A stretch of 64,000 nucleotides of DNA. Origin: Streptomyces lanatus (GTDB taxonomy: Bacteria > Actinomycetota > Actinomycetes > Streptomycetales > Streptomycetaceae). Shown here piece by piece: positions 33,461-44,371 of this stretch. A program made the position numbers and the translations under genes. The DNA lies in NCBI RefSeq assembly GCF_014655715.1, contig NZ_BNBM01000021.1, positions 1 through 64,000 of the forward strand. Direction: 5' to 3'. Under the pieces are notes generated by a model that made no database searches, was not told the origin of the DNA, and saw nothing but the letters and a program-made list of their open reading frames with translations. The first letter of the stretch is position 1; every line of letters begins with the position of its first letter.

Positions 33461-36400
33461 TGCTGCGCTCGGCGGTCGAGCGGTCCGTGGTGGTACTGGC
33501 CGGATCGCAGGGCAGCGGGATCATGCTGTCCCCCCGGCTGGTCCTGACCAGCGCCCACGTGCTGCGCGACAAGGAGTGGATCCGCACGGTCCACCCCGAG
33601 AGCGAACAGCCCCTGCCCAGCCGGGCGGTGTGGCAGGACGAGGAGAGCGACGTGGCTCTCCTGCTCACCGGCGAGGAGCTGGTGGACCCGGTGCGGTGGG
33701 CACTGGCGAGGCTGCGCTGGGGGGCCGTGGAGTCACCCGATCCGCTGCCCGGCTGCCAGGTCGTCGGGTTCCCCGCCGTCCAACGCCATGGTCCGGACGA
33801 CCAGTTGGAGTACGACCAGCTCACCGGCACGGTCCTGCCGATGGCGGGCCGGCTCAGATCGATGCTGGTCTGCGAGTTCGACCGGGCACCGGTCGCCGCC
33901 CCGAGGCCGGGCGAATCACCGTTCGCGGGACTGTCCGGTGCCCCGGTGTTCGCCGGCTCCGTGCTGATCGGCGTGGTCACCCAGGTACCGGAGGGCCGGG
34001 ATCATCGCCGGATCGAGGCGGTCCCGGTGCAGCGCATCCTCCAGGCGCCGGGCTTCCCTCGGCATGTGATGGGTGCCGAGCCGGGCCATGTGCCCCCGGT
34101 GCTCGAAAAGGTCGTACCCGGCCATCACCTCCGGGACGAATGGTTCGAGCGGCACTACGCACGCGCCCTGAAGACCCGGTACCGCAAGATCGAGATCTTC
34201 GGGATCGACGAACTGGGCACGACCGAGACCAACTGGGACCTCGACACCGCGTATCTGAGCCTGGAGGCCCTGTCGGTCTCGGCGGCGGGCGACGACGCAC
34301 CGGTGTCCAAGACCGTCTCCACACCCCGCCGTATCAACGATCTGCTCGCCGACCGGCCGCGGGCGGTACTGCGCGGTGAAGCCGGCGCGGGCAAGACCAC
34401 GCTGGTGTGGTGGCTCGCCTCACACGCCGCCTGTGGCGCCCTCGACCACGAACTCGCCGAGCTGAACGACCTGGTGCCGTTCGTCATCCCCATGCGCAGC
34501 CTGCTCGCCCGGAGGATGGCCTTCCCCAAGCCGCACGAACTGGCCGCGGTCGCCGAGCTCCAGATCGACGAGATCCCCGAGGGCTGGGCCCGCCGCGTCC
34601 TGGAGGCCGGGCGGGCGCTGCTCCTGGTCGACGGCATGGACGAGGTCCCGCCCGCGGACCGGGAGGAGGCCCGCCACCGCCTCGCCGACCTCCTGGCGAT
34701 GTATCCGCACAACCGCTGCCTGGTCACCGTACGGCCCCTGGCCGTGGCCGCCGACTGGCTGGCCGCCGAGAACTTCGAGGAGTTACGGCTGCTGCCCATG
34801 CGGGACGAGGACGTTCTGGCCTTCTCGAAGGCCTGGCATGCCGCCGCGCGCCTTGAGTGCGCGGGCTTCCGCGACCCGCATCGGGCCGCCGCCGAGGACG
34901 AGAACCTCCACACCCTGGAGCGGGCCCTGGAACAGGAACTGGGCCGCAATCCGACCCTGTTGCACCTGTCCCGTACCCCGCTGCTGGCCGCTGTGGTCTG
35001 TGCGCTGCACCGGCGCCGCCGGGGCTTTCTGCCGGAGACCCGCTGGTCGCTGTACAACGCGGCGCTGACCATGCTGCTTGGCAGCCGGGACACCCTGCGC
35101 CGGGTCGCGGCACCCGAGGGCATCACCCTGGGGGTCGAGGAGCACCAGCAGCTGCTCCAGCGCATCGCGGCCTGGCTGGCCCGCAGCGGCTACGCGGAGT
35201 TCAACCACGAACAGGCACGGCATCAGATAGAGCTGGCCATGCGGGGCATGCCCCAGGTACACCGTCAGGGCTCCGCCGAGGCCGTACTGACCCATCTCCT
35301 CAACCGCAGCGGTCTGCTCCAGGAACGCAACGACACGGCGATCCAGTTCATCCACCGCACCTTCCAGGACTATCTGGCGGCGAAGGAGCTCCAGGAGAGC
35401 GACGGTCTGGGGGAACTGCTGAGCCACGCGACCGACGAGGAGTGGCAGGACATCATCCTGCTGGCCGTGGGCCACTGCCACCGGGGCGAGGTGCGCAGGC
35501 TGATCGAGGCGCTGATCAGGAAGGGCGACCAGTCCGAGGACGTCAGGACCCGTGGCGACATCCATGTGCTCGCCGCGCGATGCGCGCTCGGCGCGGTGGT
35601 CCTGGAGGAGGAGATACGGGAGCGGATCGCCGACCGTGTCCGGGCGCTGATGCCGCCGCCCGACGACACCGCGGCCGCCAAGCTGACATCTCTGGGGTCC
35701 TACGTCCTTCCCCTGGTCCCGGGTCCCGAGGGGCTCGCCGAGCGGGAGGCGGGGGCGGTCGTCCAGCTGATCCGGGACATAGGCGGCCCCCCGTCCCTGC
35801 CGCTGCTGCGGCGCTTCGCCGAGCACCCCTCCCCCGAGGTCCGCGGAATTCTCCTCTCCGCCTGGCCTCGTCATCCAGCCGAGGAGTACGCGCGTGAGGT
35901 CCTCGCGCATGTTCCGCTGGACGACGCCCGGATCGTCGTGATCAACCGGGCCCAGGCCGCGGCGCTGCGGTACTGCGGTCCGCTCGGCCATGTGCTGATC
36001 GACGTGCCCCTCAGCGGCACGGATCTGGCGAAGCTGCTGCCTGAGCAGGGAATTCGTGACCTGACACTGATCGGCAACCCCCTGCTCGGCGACCTTTCCT
36101 TCGCCCGAAAGCTGTCCGGGCTGGCGTCCTTGTCCCTGACCGTCTGCCCCAGGGTCCGGAGTTTCTCAGCGCTTGAAGGACTGCCTCTCACCACACTCCG
36201 CCTGGAGCTCAACGAGATCGAGAAGTCCGAACTGGGCGCTCTCCAGCGACTCGACCGGCTGACCGACCTGTCCCTGGACGGAACGCTGCTCGACAGCAGC
36301 ATCCCGCTGCCGTCGGGACACCCGACCGTCGAGCGGCTCCAGGTGAGCAGTCCGGCGAAGATGATGATCAACGACTTGTCCCAGTGGCCGGAGCTGCGCG

Positions 36401-36786
36401 AACTGGTCGTCCGCGGCGACTGTCACGCGCACTCCCTCCTGCTCGCGGCCTCGCGGGCCCCGTCGCTCAGCAGTCTGGAGTTCTCCCTCACCTCGCTGCA
36501 CCTGCCCCGCCAGATCGCACCGGCGACCGTCGACAAGGACGGACTGATACGACGCCGCCCCCGCGAGCTCGAACCTCTGCCGACGATCCGCAGTCTCACG
36601 CTGCGGGAGGTGAGCCGGGGCGGCTCCACGAGGGATCTGGCGCGGGTGTTCCCCCACCTCACCTTCCTCGCCCTGGAGTGCACAGAGGACGCCGCACTCG
36701 ATCTGGCCCCGCTGGGCGACCATGCCGGGCTGTCGATCGTGGTCAACGGCCGACAGGTGCGGCCGGAGGAGCTCTCCTCGCGTTAG
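33460..36786 (+). CDS. Trypsin-NACHT-LRR-like NLR-type conflict protein
   Basis: Protein of 1,108 aa. Residues 1-210 are a trypsin-like serine peptidase with a full triad: His33 (LTSAHVL), Asp64 (EESDVALLL) and Ser159 (FAGLSGAPVF). Next is a NACHT NTPase: Walker A GEAGAGKTT (Lys312), Walker B LLLVDGMDE (Asp391, with acidic residues at 394-395), then TVRPLA and the winged-helix-like region ending FIHRTFQDYLAAKEL. A helical HEAT-like part follows, then leucine-rich repeats (about residues 860-1100, e.g. LTLIGNPLLGDLSF and LTDLSLDGTLLD). By analogy with bacterial NLR proteins, the repeats may sense an invader, the NACHT part may oligomerise and the peptidase may be the effector. GTG 33457 is an alternative start. 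Confidence 0.88.
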   Translation: MLRSAVERSVVVLAGSQGSGIMLSPRLVLTSAHVLRDKEWIRTVHPESEQPLPSRAVWQDEESDVALLLTGEELVDPVRWALARLRWGAVESPDPLPGCQVVGFPAVQRHGPDDQLEYDQLTGTVLPMAGRLRSMLVCEFDRAPVAAPRPGESPFAGLSGAPVFAGSVLIGVVTQVPEGRDHRRIEAVPVQRILQAPGFPRHVMGAEPGHVPPVLEKVVPGHHLRDEWFERHYARALKTRYRKIEIFGIDELGTTETNWDLDTAYLSLEALSVSAAGDDAPVSKTVSTPRRINDLLADRPRAVLRGEAGAGKTTLVWWLASHAACGALDHELAELNDLVPFVIPMRSLLARRMAFPKPHELAAVAELQIDEIPEGWARRVLEAGRALLLVDGMDEVPPADREEARHRLADLLAMYPHNRCLVTVRPLAVAADWLAAENFEELRLLPMRDEDVLAFSKAWHAAARLECAGFRDPHRAAAEDENLHTLERALEQELGRNPTLLHLSRTPLLAAVVCALHRRRRGFLPETRWSLYNAALTMLLGSRDTLRRVAAPEGITLGVEEHQQLLQRIAAWLARSGYAEFNHEQARHQIELAMRGMPQVHRQGSAEAVLTHLLNRSGLLQERNDTAIQFIHRTFQDYLAAKELQESDGLGELLSHATDEEWQDIILLAVGHCHRGEVRRLIEALIRKGDQSEDVRTRGDIHVLAARCALGAVVLEEEIRERIADRVRALMPPPDDTAAAKLTSLGSYVLPLVPGPEGLAEREAGAVVQLIRDIGGPPSLPLLRRFAEHPSPEVRGILLSAWPRHPAEEYAREVLAHVPLDDARIVVINRAQAAALRYCGPLGHVLIDVPLSGTDLAKLLPEQGIRDLTLIGNPLLGDLSFARKLSGLASLSLTVCPRVRSFSALEGLPLTTLRLELNEIEKSELGALQRLDRLTDLSLDGTLLDSSIPLPSGHPTVERLQVSSPAKMMINDLSQWPELRELVVRGDCHAHSLLLAASRAPSLSSLEFSLTSLHLPRQIAPATVDKDGLIRRRPRELEPLPTIRSLTLREVSRGGSTRDLARVFPHLTFLALECTEDAALDLAPLGDHAGLSIVVNGRQVRPEELSSR

Positions 36787-36795
36787 CCCATGCGA

Positions 36796-36827
36796 AAGGG
36801 GCCGGTGCTCGAAAGCACCGGCCCCTT
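36796..36827. terminator. Bidirectional terminator between the NACHT gene and clpC
   Basis: A perfect 14-bp stem (36796-36809 with 36814-36827), loop CGAA, with AA/TT ends. It separates convergent genes. Confidence 0.85.
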
Positions 36828-36848
36828 CCTTCGCCTCACCCCGTGGGG

Positions 36849-39374
<2,526 letters not shown>

Positions 39375-39574
39375 CGTTAATCGCTCCTCAGAGCGGTCAG
39401 GCAGTGGGGGGAACTTCCCCTCCCTGTCCTTCCGCAGCTTAGTCCCGCAAGCGGGGACCGCTCATTCCAACTGCCGACACCGTCGATGGCCTCCTGACCC
39501 CGAACGCCGACATCTGCTCCAACCCGATGGTGCGAGACGATGTTCCCGCAGGCCAGGTGGTTACCCTCACCATC

Positions 39575-39592
39575 AGTACGCCGATGGCGAAC
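39575..39592 (-). promoter_or_regulatory. ClgR-box-like site upstream of clpC
   Basis: AGTACGCCGATGGCGAAC fits the ClgR pattern as I recall it from actinobacteria (WNNWCGCYNANRGCGWWS). ClgR activates clp genes in Streptomyces and Corynebacterium. The rest of 39375-39804 has no clear gene; GTCCC/GGGAC arms near 39443-39459 form a further dyad. Confidence 0.4.
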
Positions 39593-39804
39593 GTGAGACT
39601 CACTGTCCTGCGTGTCGCCCCCTCCCACTAGGGATGTCTTACCCGCTGGGACTGACACTCCATGCCGCGCCCCCCGGTTCCCTCCGCTACGGGCGAACAA
39701 CCTTGCGCCACCCCACACCCCCGCGCGCCCCCTCTTTCGACACTCTGCGCACAGACCGACTCACCCAGCGTAACCCGCACGTCCATTCGGCGGTTGCACT
39801 TGGC

Positions 39805-40548
39805 ATGGTCGGCACCCGCCCCACGATCACCGCGGACCTCGCCGCGATCCCCTTCCCCCGTCGGCCGCTCGATCCGAGCGATCAGGTCCGCCGGTGGTAC
39901 GAGAACGAACTGGGCTGGCCGGTGGTGCCCGCGGCCCCCGGATGCCTGCCGCGGCTGCGGGTGGGCGTGCGCTTCGACGTCCTGGACGTCCCGGCCGAGG
40001 CGGGCCGCGCGGCCCTGCGCCATCTGACGCCCCGCTCCCCCGTGGCCGTGCGGGGCGACCGGATGCGGCTGCTCGTCGCCGTCGGCGGCGCGGACGAGGT
40101 GCCCGGTGTGCTGCGCTGGCTGGAGTGGGGGGAGCTGCCCCTGGGCCTGAGGACGCTGGGTGAGGGCGACCTCATGGAAGCGCCGGCGCCGTGGCCGGCC
40201 GGGGCGGTGACGGTCGTGGAGCCACTGGAGTTCGTGACGGCGCCGGTGGTCGTACGGCATCACGTCGGTGAACCGCCTGCGGCCGCAGTCGTACGGCCGT
40301 CCGGGCCTGCCGGGTCCGCCGTCGTGCGGCAGGTGCCCCGGGGGCGCTCCGGTGCCGTGCAGGGGGCCGCCGTGTGGCTGCGACCCCCCGAGCCTGGGGG
40401 CGAGGTCGAGGCCTCGCTGCCGACCTTGTCGGCCCTCGGGGGCGGTGGGGGCGCCCCCGATCTCGTGCGGGTGCTGGACACGGTGGCGACGCAGTGCCAC
40501 CAGCTGCGGCTGCGGCGCGGGTGCGCCGGGCCGACGGCCCGTCCGTAG
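39805..40548 (+). CDS. Hypothetical protein, possibly primase/polymerase-N-like
   Basis: Protein of 247 aa without signal peptide or membrane segment. The segment WYENELGWPVVPAAPGCLPRLRVGVRFDVLDVPAEAGRAALRHL recalls the N-terminal part of bifunctional DNA primase/polymerase-like proteins, but the catalytic acidic residues are not evident, so it could be a degenerate relative. The C-terminal half is Val/Pro/Gly-rich with little recognisable structure. The ATG at 39805 is the first plausible start. Convergent with lsr2. Function unknown. Confidence 0.7.
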   Translation: MVGTRPTITADLAAIPFPRRPLDPSDQVRRWYENELGWPVVPAAPGCLPRLRVGVRFDVLDVPAEAGRAALRHLTPRSPVAVRGDRMRLLVAVGGADEVPGVLRWLEWGELPLGLRTLGEGDLMEAPAPWPAGAVTVVEPLEFVTAPVVVRHHVGEPPAAAVVRPSGPAGSAVVRQVPRGRSGAVQGAAVWLRPPEPGGEVEASLPTLSALGGGGGAPDLVRVLDTVATQCHQLRLRRGCAGPTARP

Positions 40549-40609
40549 TACAGGCCTTGGCCTCGGCCTTGAATCAGGCGTCGGCCGGGGATCGGGCTTC
40601 GACCTGCTA

Positions 40610-40945
40610 TCAGGCGTTGGCCTTCTCGTAAGCCTCGCGAATGGACGCCGGAACACGGCCGCGGTCGTTGACCTCGTAGCCGTTCTCCTTGGCCCACGCG
40701 CGGATCTGCGCGGTGTCCTGGCTGCCACCGGAAGCGGCGCGCGCCTTTCCACGTCCGCCCGAAGCGCGACCTCCGGTACGACGACCACCCTTCACGTAAG
40801 GCTCGAGAAGGCCACGGAGCTTGTCCGCATTGGCAGTCGTGAGATCGATCTCGTACGTCTTGCCGTCCAGCGCGAACGTCACGGTCTCGTCCGCCTCGCC
40901 GCCGTCGAGGTCGTCGACAAGAAGGACCTGAACCTTCTGTGCCAC
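40610..40945 (-). CDS. lsr2: Nucleoid-associated xenogeneic silencer Lsr2
   Basis: H-NS-like DNA-bridging protein of 111 aa that silences AT-rich, often acquired, DNA. The N-terminal dimerisation part starts AQKVQVLLVDDLDGGEADETVTFALDG; a basic linker (KGGRRTGGRASGGRGKARA) leads to the C-terminal DNA-binding region RAWAKENGYEVNDRGRVPASIREAYE with its RGR minor-groove motif. The GTG at 40945 has AAAGGA in front; ATG 40960 would add five residues. The promoter region contains nested palindromes. Confidence 0.95.
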   Translation of the reverse strand: MAQKVQVLLVDDLDGGEADETVTFALDGKTYEIDLTTANADKLRGLLEPYVKGGRRTGGRASGGRGKARAASGGSQDTAQIRAWAKENGYEVNDRGRVPASIREAYEKANA

Positions 40946-41011
40946 CGGATTTCCTTTCATCGATAACTTGAGGGCCTGGGGTCTGCGGCGTCCGCCGTTT
41001 CGCCGTCCCCT

Positions 41012-41033
41012 GTTATATGCAGTACTGCAGTAC
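41012..41033 (-). promoter_or_regulatory. Nested palindromes in the lsr2 promoter
   Basis: TGCAGTACTGCA (41018-41029) and GTACTGCAGTAC (41022-41033) are perfect overlapping 12-bp palindromes. TATAAC (41012-41017, minus strand) is a likely -10 box, and the palindromes lie in the spacer just upstream. A regulator here would block RNA polymerase directly. Confidence 0.6.
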
Positions 41034-41184
41034 GTCGGAAAGCAAACCGCTTTTGCTGGAAAAACACAAACCCCCGGGAGAGACCCACAGGCCGGTCGCC
41101 GTCCGGAAACATGCGCGTTTCGGACATAGGGCACCTGGGCATGGCCGGTCGGGCGGAATACGCGACCTTGAGGATCCCCGGCGA

Positions 41185-41748
41185 TCACAGATGCAGAAGC
41201 ATCCGGCTGTTGCCCAAGGTGTTCGGTTTCACTCGTTCGAGACCGAGGAACTCCGCCACACCCTCGTCATAGGAACGCAGCAGCTCCGCGTAGACATCGG
41301 TGTCGACAGGTGTCTCGCCGATCTCGACGAAGCCGTGCTTGCCGAAGAAGTCCTCTTCGAAGGTCAGACAGAAAACCCGTCGAACACCGAGCCAACGCGC
41401 GGTGTGCAGCAACTTCTCCAGCAACTGGTGGCCGACGCCGGCACCCTTCAGGCCGGGCTTCACCGCGAGAGTGCGCACTTCCGCGAGGTCTTCCCACATC
41501 ACATGCAGGGCGCCGCAGCCGACGACCTCGCCGTTGTCGTCCCGTTCCGCGACCCAGAACTCCTGGATGTCCTCGTAAAGCGTCACCGTGGCTTTGTCGA
41601 GCAGGATGCGCCGGCGGACGTACTCGTCAAGGAGACGACGCACCGCCGGGACATCGCTGGTACGGGCCCGTCGGACGGTGATGGCTTTTGCGGTGACTTC
41701 TGGGCTCTCCGTCGAGGGGGGCTCGGCGGAGTGGCTCTCTGCTGACAT
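41185..41748 (-). CDS. argA: GNAT acetyltransferase, N-acetylglutamate synthase type
   Basis: Acetyltransferase of 187 aa. After a Ser/Glu/Pro-rich tail the GNAT fold begins at ITVRRARTSDVPAVRRLLDEYV. The acetyl-CoA loop is RTLAVKPGLKGAGVGHQLLEKLL and the C-terminal part CLTFEEDFFGKHGFVEIGE is typical. The size and sequence resemble the short actinobacterial amino-acid N-acetyltransferase that makes N-acetylglutamate for arginine synthesis, so argA is likely, but no arginine genes adjoin it. It stands downstream of a BlaI-type regulator's end, in the same orientation. Confidence 0.8.
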   Translation of the reverse strand: MSAESHSAEPPSTESPEVTAKAITVRRARTSDVPAVRRLLDEYVRRRILLDKATVTLYEDIQEFWVAERDDNGEVVGCGALHVMWEDLAEVRTLAVKPGLKGAGVGHQLLEKLLHTARWLGVRRVFCLTFEEDFFGKHGFVEIGETPVDTDVYAELLRSYDEGVAEFLGLERVKPNTLGNSRMLLHL

Positions 41749-41757
41749 GAGCGGACG

Positions 41758-42342
41758 CTATCGCCCGTCGGGGTCCTGTGCTGAGGCGGGGTTCTCGCGG
41801 GTGGTATCCGGGGTTTGGCGGCGACGGGTTTGGGTGCCGCGGGTTTGGCCGCCCCGGGTTTGAGAGCTGCGGGTTTGCGGGTTGCCCGTATCCGCGCCGG
41901 CGGTATCGAGGGGGTCGGTATCGGCGTTGTCGCTATCGGTGCCGGTATCGCTGCTGCGGGTATCCGCTGCGGTATCGGTTTCCGGGCCCTGGACCATGCG
42001 TACGGCGTCCGACAGGGCCCGGCGCTGTTCCTCGCTCATCATGCCGAAGAAGGCGACGAGGGCGGCGGCGGGGTTGTCGCTCTGCGACCAGGCGTCGTTC
42101 ATCAGGGCGGCGGCGTAGGCGGCTCGTGTGGAGACCGCCTCATATCGATAGGCCCGGCCTTCCGCCTCCCGGCGCACCCAGCCCTTCTGATGGAGATTGT
42201 CCAAAACGGTCATCACCGTGGTGTAGGCGATGGACCGTTCCTGCTGGAGATCTTCCAGGACTTCTCGAACGGTCACCGGGCGGTTCCACTTCCACACCCG
42301 CGTCATGACCGCGTCTTCGAGTTCTCCCAATGGGCGAGGCAC
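41758..42342 (-). CDS. BlaI/MecI/CopY-type regulator with a Thr/Gln/Arg-rich tail
   Basis: Regulator of 194 aa. The N-terminal winged helix reads LEDAVMTRVWKWNRPVTVREVLEDLQQERSIAYTTVMTVLDNLHQKGWVRRE, as in BlaI/MecI. After the dimer helix the last 75 residues are Asp/Thr- then Gln/Thr/Arg-rich (SQTRGGQTRGTQTRRRQT), unlike BlaI. Many family members are inactivated by cleavage by a BlaR-type M56 peptidase, but none is encoded nearby. The GTG at 42342 is 8 bases after TATTGT, another likely leaderless start. Repeats of TTGTGC surround the start and may be its own operator. Confidence 0.85.
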   Translation of the reverse strand: MPRPLGELEDAVMTRVWKWNRPVTVREVLEDLQQERSIAYTTVMTVLDNLHQKGWVRREAEGRAYRYEAVSTRAAYAAALMNDAWSQSDNPAAALVAFFGMMSEEQRRALSDAVRMVQGPETDTAADTRSSDTGTDSDNADTDPLDTAGADTGNPQTRSSQTRGGQTRGTQTRRRQTPDTTRENPASAQDPDGR

Positions 42343-42417
42343 AACTCAGCACAATAGTGGGAGTTCTAGGCGTTGGCGTGCCGGACGTGCTCTTTTCTGG
42401 CAAATGGGAACAAAAAG

Positions 42418-42458
42418 GGCGTACGACTCGGAAAGTGTCGGGCTTCGAGTCGTACGCC
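42418..42458 (-). terminator. Intrinsic terminator with T-tract
   Basis: Perfect 13-bp arms (42418-42430 and 42446-42458) with a 15-nt loop, followed on the minus strand by CTTTTTG. It is the only textbook rho-independent terminator in the window. It ends the transcript of the 59-aa protein gene. Confidence 0.88.
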
Positions 42459-42497
42459 GTGTCGCGCACCGCCGGCCCTGAGGCGGCGGCGGTCGTC

Positions 42498-42677
42498 TCA
42501 GGCGTCCTGGTTCGCGGAGGCCTGGCGGGCGCCCTCCGCGCGCGCGAGGGCGGCGTCCACGGCCGCGTCCTCCTTGGCCTTGTTGGCTCCGCCCTGGGTC
42601 TTCACGATCACCCTGATCAGGCCGATGAAGAAGACGGCCATGACGGCCGGGGGGAGGAGTGCGGAGACATAGTCCAT
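42498..42677 (-). CDS. Small single-span membrane protein
   Basis: A 59-aa protein: one membrane helix (YVSALLPPAVMAVFFIGLIRVIV) and a charged, Ala/Glu/Lys-rich helix (KAKEDAAVDAALARAEGARQASA). The orientation is probably N-out and C-in. It starts at ATG 42677, six bases after TACCCT, so it may be leaderless; longer frames upstream are Pro-rich shadows. The clean terminator behind it supports a real gene. Function unknown. Confidence 0.8.
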   Translation of the reverse strand: MDYVSALLPPAVMAVFFIGLIRVIVKTQGGANKAKEDAAVDAALARAEGARQASANQDA

Positions 42678-42759
42678 GCGCCAAGGGTAGCCAGGGGGCG
42701 GGGCGTGGGCGGGGTGGGGGTTGCCCGGCCGGTGAGGGCCGGGCGGTCGGGTGCCGGTG

Positions 42760-43404
42760 TCAGCCCGCGGCGAGCTGCTGGGGCGGGTTCGGTGGCGGTG
42801 GGGTGGGTCTGCGGCGGGGGAAGACCTCGCCCGGGGTGGGGATGGGGCGGGCCGGTTTGGGGGCGGCGGGGGTGGGTTCGGGGCCCGGGGCGGGTTTGGG
42901 GGCGGCCGGCTTCTCGGCGGGCTTCTTGCGAGGCTCCTTGGAGGACTCCTGGGCGAGGGCGGCCTGGGCGGGGAGGCCGACCGCGCCGACGGCGAGGCCT
43001 CCGGGGAGGGCCTGGAGGTGGTTGCGGGAGGCGGGGACGGTCGGCCGGCAGCGGCCCAGGAGGGCGGCCGCCCTGGGATTGCCGCGCAGGGCCCGCAGGG
43101 CGGCGAGGTCGTCGGGGGTCGGGTCGTATCCGGCGCCGAGGGCCTCTTCCAGGAGGGCGAGGTAGCCGCCCGTGGCACCGGGGAGGGCGGCTCGGTAGCG
43201 GGCCAGGTCGGCCGTCAGGAAGGCACGCATTCGGGCGCCCTCGCGCATGGCCTCGTCGAGCGATTCGGCGAGGCGGAGACAGTCCTGGACGTCCTCGGCC
43301 GGGGCAGGGCTGGGGTGAAGGGCAAGAGCGAGGGCGCGGCGGAGCACTCGCAGCTCCTCCACGCCGAACGCCATGCCACCGCGGGATCCGTATGGCGTGG
43401 GCAT
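42760..43404 (-). CDS. Conserved hypothetical protein with Pro-rich tail
   Basis: Protein of 214 aa. The N-terminal 125 residues look helical (VEELRVLRRALALALHPSP, CLRLAESLDEAMREGARMRAFLTADLARYRAAL). The rest is Ala/Pro/Lys-rich, with repeated APKPAPG-like units and a PTPPPPNPPQQ end, perhaps an extended tether. No membrane segment. TATCGT lies six bases before the ATG. No family recognised. Confidence 0.75.
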   Translation of the reverse strand: MPTPYGSRGGMAFGVEELRVLRRALALALHPSPAPAEDVQDCLRLAESLDEAMREGARMRAFLTADLARYRAALPGATGGYLALLEEALGAGYDPTPDDLAALRALRGNPRAAALLGRCRPTVPASRNHLQALPGGLAVGAVGLPAQAALAQESSKEPRKKPAEKPAAPKPAPGPEPTPAAPKPARPIPTPGEVFPRRRPTPPPPNPPQQLAAG

Positions 43405-43566
43405 GGCCTGACGATACGCGCTAATCAGACAAACACGGCATATGGGACAGGGTGTGGCGTGGGGTGGTACCCAGGTGGTGGGGTGGCGCCCGGTGGTGGG
43501 GTGCCGCCTGGACGCCGGTCACCTCAGCGGCGACCGGCGCCGACAAGCACCGCCCGGCCGACGGGG

Positions 43567-44364
43567 TCACATACGGGAGACGTTGCGCTCATAGACCAGG
43601 CGCAGGCCGATCAGGGTCAGCCATGGCTCGTGCTCGTCTATGACCGAGGATTCGCCCAGGACCATGGGGGCCAGACCGCCCGTCGCGATGACGGTGACCT
43701 CATCGGGGTCGTCCGCCAGCTCGCGGGCCATGCGGTTGACCACGCCGTCGACCTGGCCCGCGAAGCCGTAGATGATGCCGGACTGCATGGCCTCGACGGT
43801 GTTCTTGCCGATGACGCTGCGTGGGCGGGCCACCTCGATCTTGCGGAGCTGGGCGCCGCGGACGCCGAGGGCCTCGACCGAGATCTCGATGCCGGGGGCG
43901 ATGACGCCGCCGACGTACTCGCCGCGCGCGCTCACCGCGTCGAACGTCGTCGCCGTACCGAAGTCGACGACGATCGCCGGGCCGCCGTAGAGGTCGACCG
44001 CCGCGACCGCGTTGATGATGCGGTCGGCGCCGACCTCCTTGGGGTTGTCGGTCAGGATCGGCACGCCCGTCTTCACACCCGGCTCGACGAGGACCGCGGG
44101 GACGTCGCCGTAGTAGCGGCGGGTCACCTCGCGCAGCTCGTGCAGGACCGAGGGGACCGTCGCGCAGATGGCGATGCCGTCGATGCCGTCGCCCAGCTCG
44201 TCGCCGAGGAGCGGGTGCATGCCCATCAGGCCCTGGAGGAGGACCGCGAGCTCGTCGGCCGTGCGGCGGGCGTCCGTGGAGATGCGCCAGTGCTCGACGA
44301 TGTCCTCGCCGTCGAAGAGGCCGAGGACGGTGTGCGTGTTGCCTACGTCGATTGTGAGGAGCAT
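43567..44364 (-). CDS. coaX: Type III pantothenate kinase
   Basis: First step of CoA synthesis: phosphorylates pantothenate. The protein is 265 aa, normal for CoaX. ASKHA-fold motifs are MLLTIDVGNTHTVLGLF (phosphate 1), PAIVVDFGTATTFDAVSARGEYVGGVIAPG (phosphate 2 and adenosine) and TGGLA near the C-terminus. It starts seven bases after nadC ends and is the last gene of the NAD/CoA operon. Because type III enzymes are not inhibited by CoA, flux control may lie elsewhere. Confidence 0.95.
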   Translation of the reverse strand: MLLTIDVGNTHTVLGLFDGEDIVEHWRISTDARRTADELAVLLQGLMGMHPLLGDELGDGIDGIAICATVPSVLHELREVTRRYYGDVPAVLVEPGVKTGVPILTDNPKEVGADRIINAVAAVDLYGGPAIVVDFGTATTFDAVSARGEYVGGVIAPGIEISVEALGVRGAQLRKIEVARPRSVIGKNTVEAMQSGIIYGFAGQVDGVVNRMARELADDPDEVTVIATGGLAPMVLGESSVIDEHEPWLTLIGLRLVYERNVSRM

Positions 44365-44371
44365 GCCCGTC

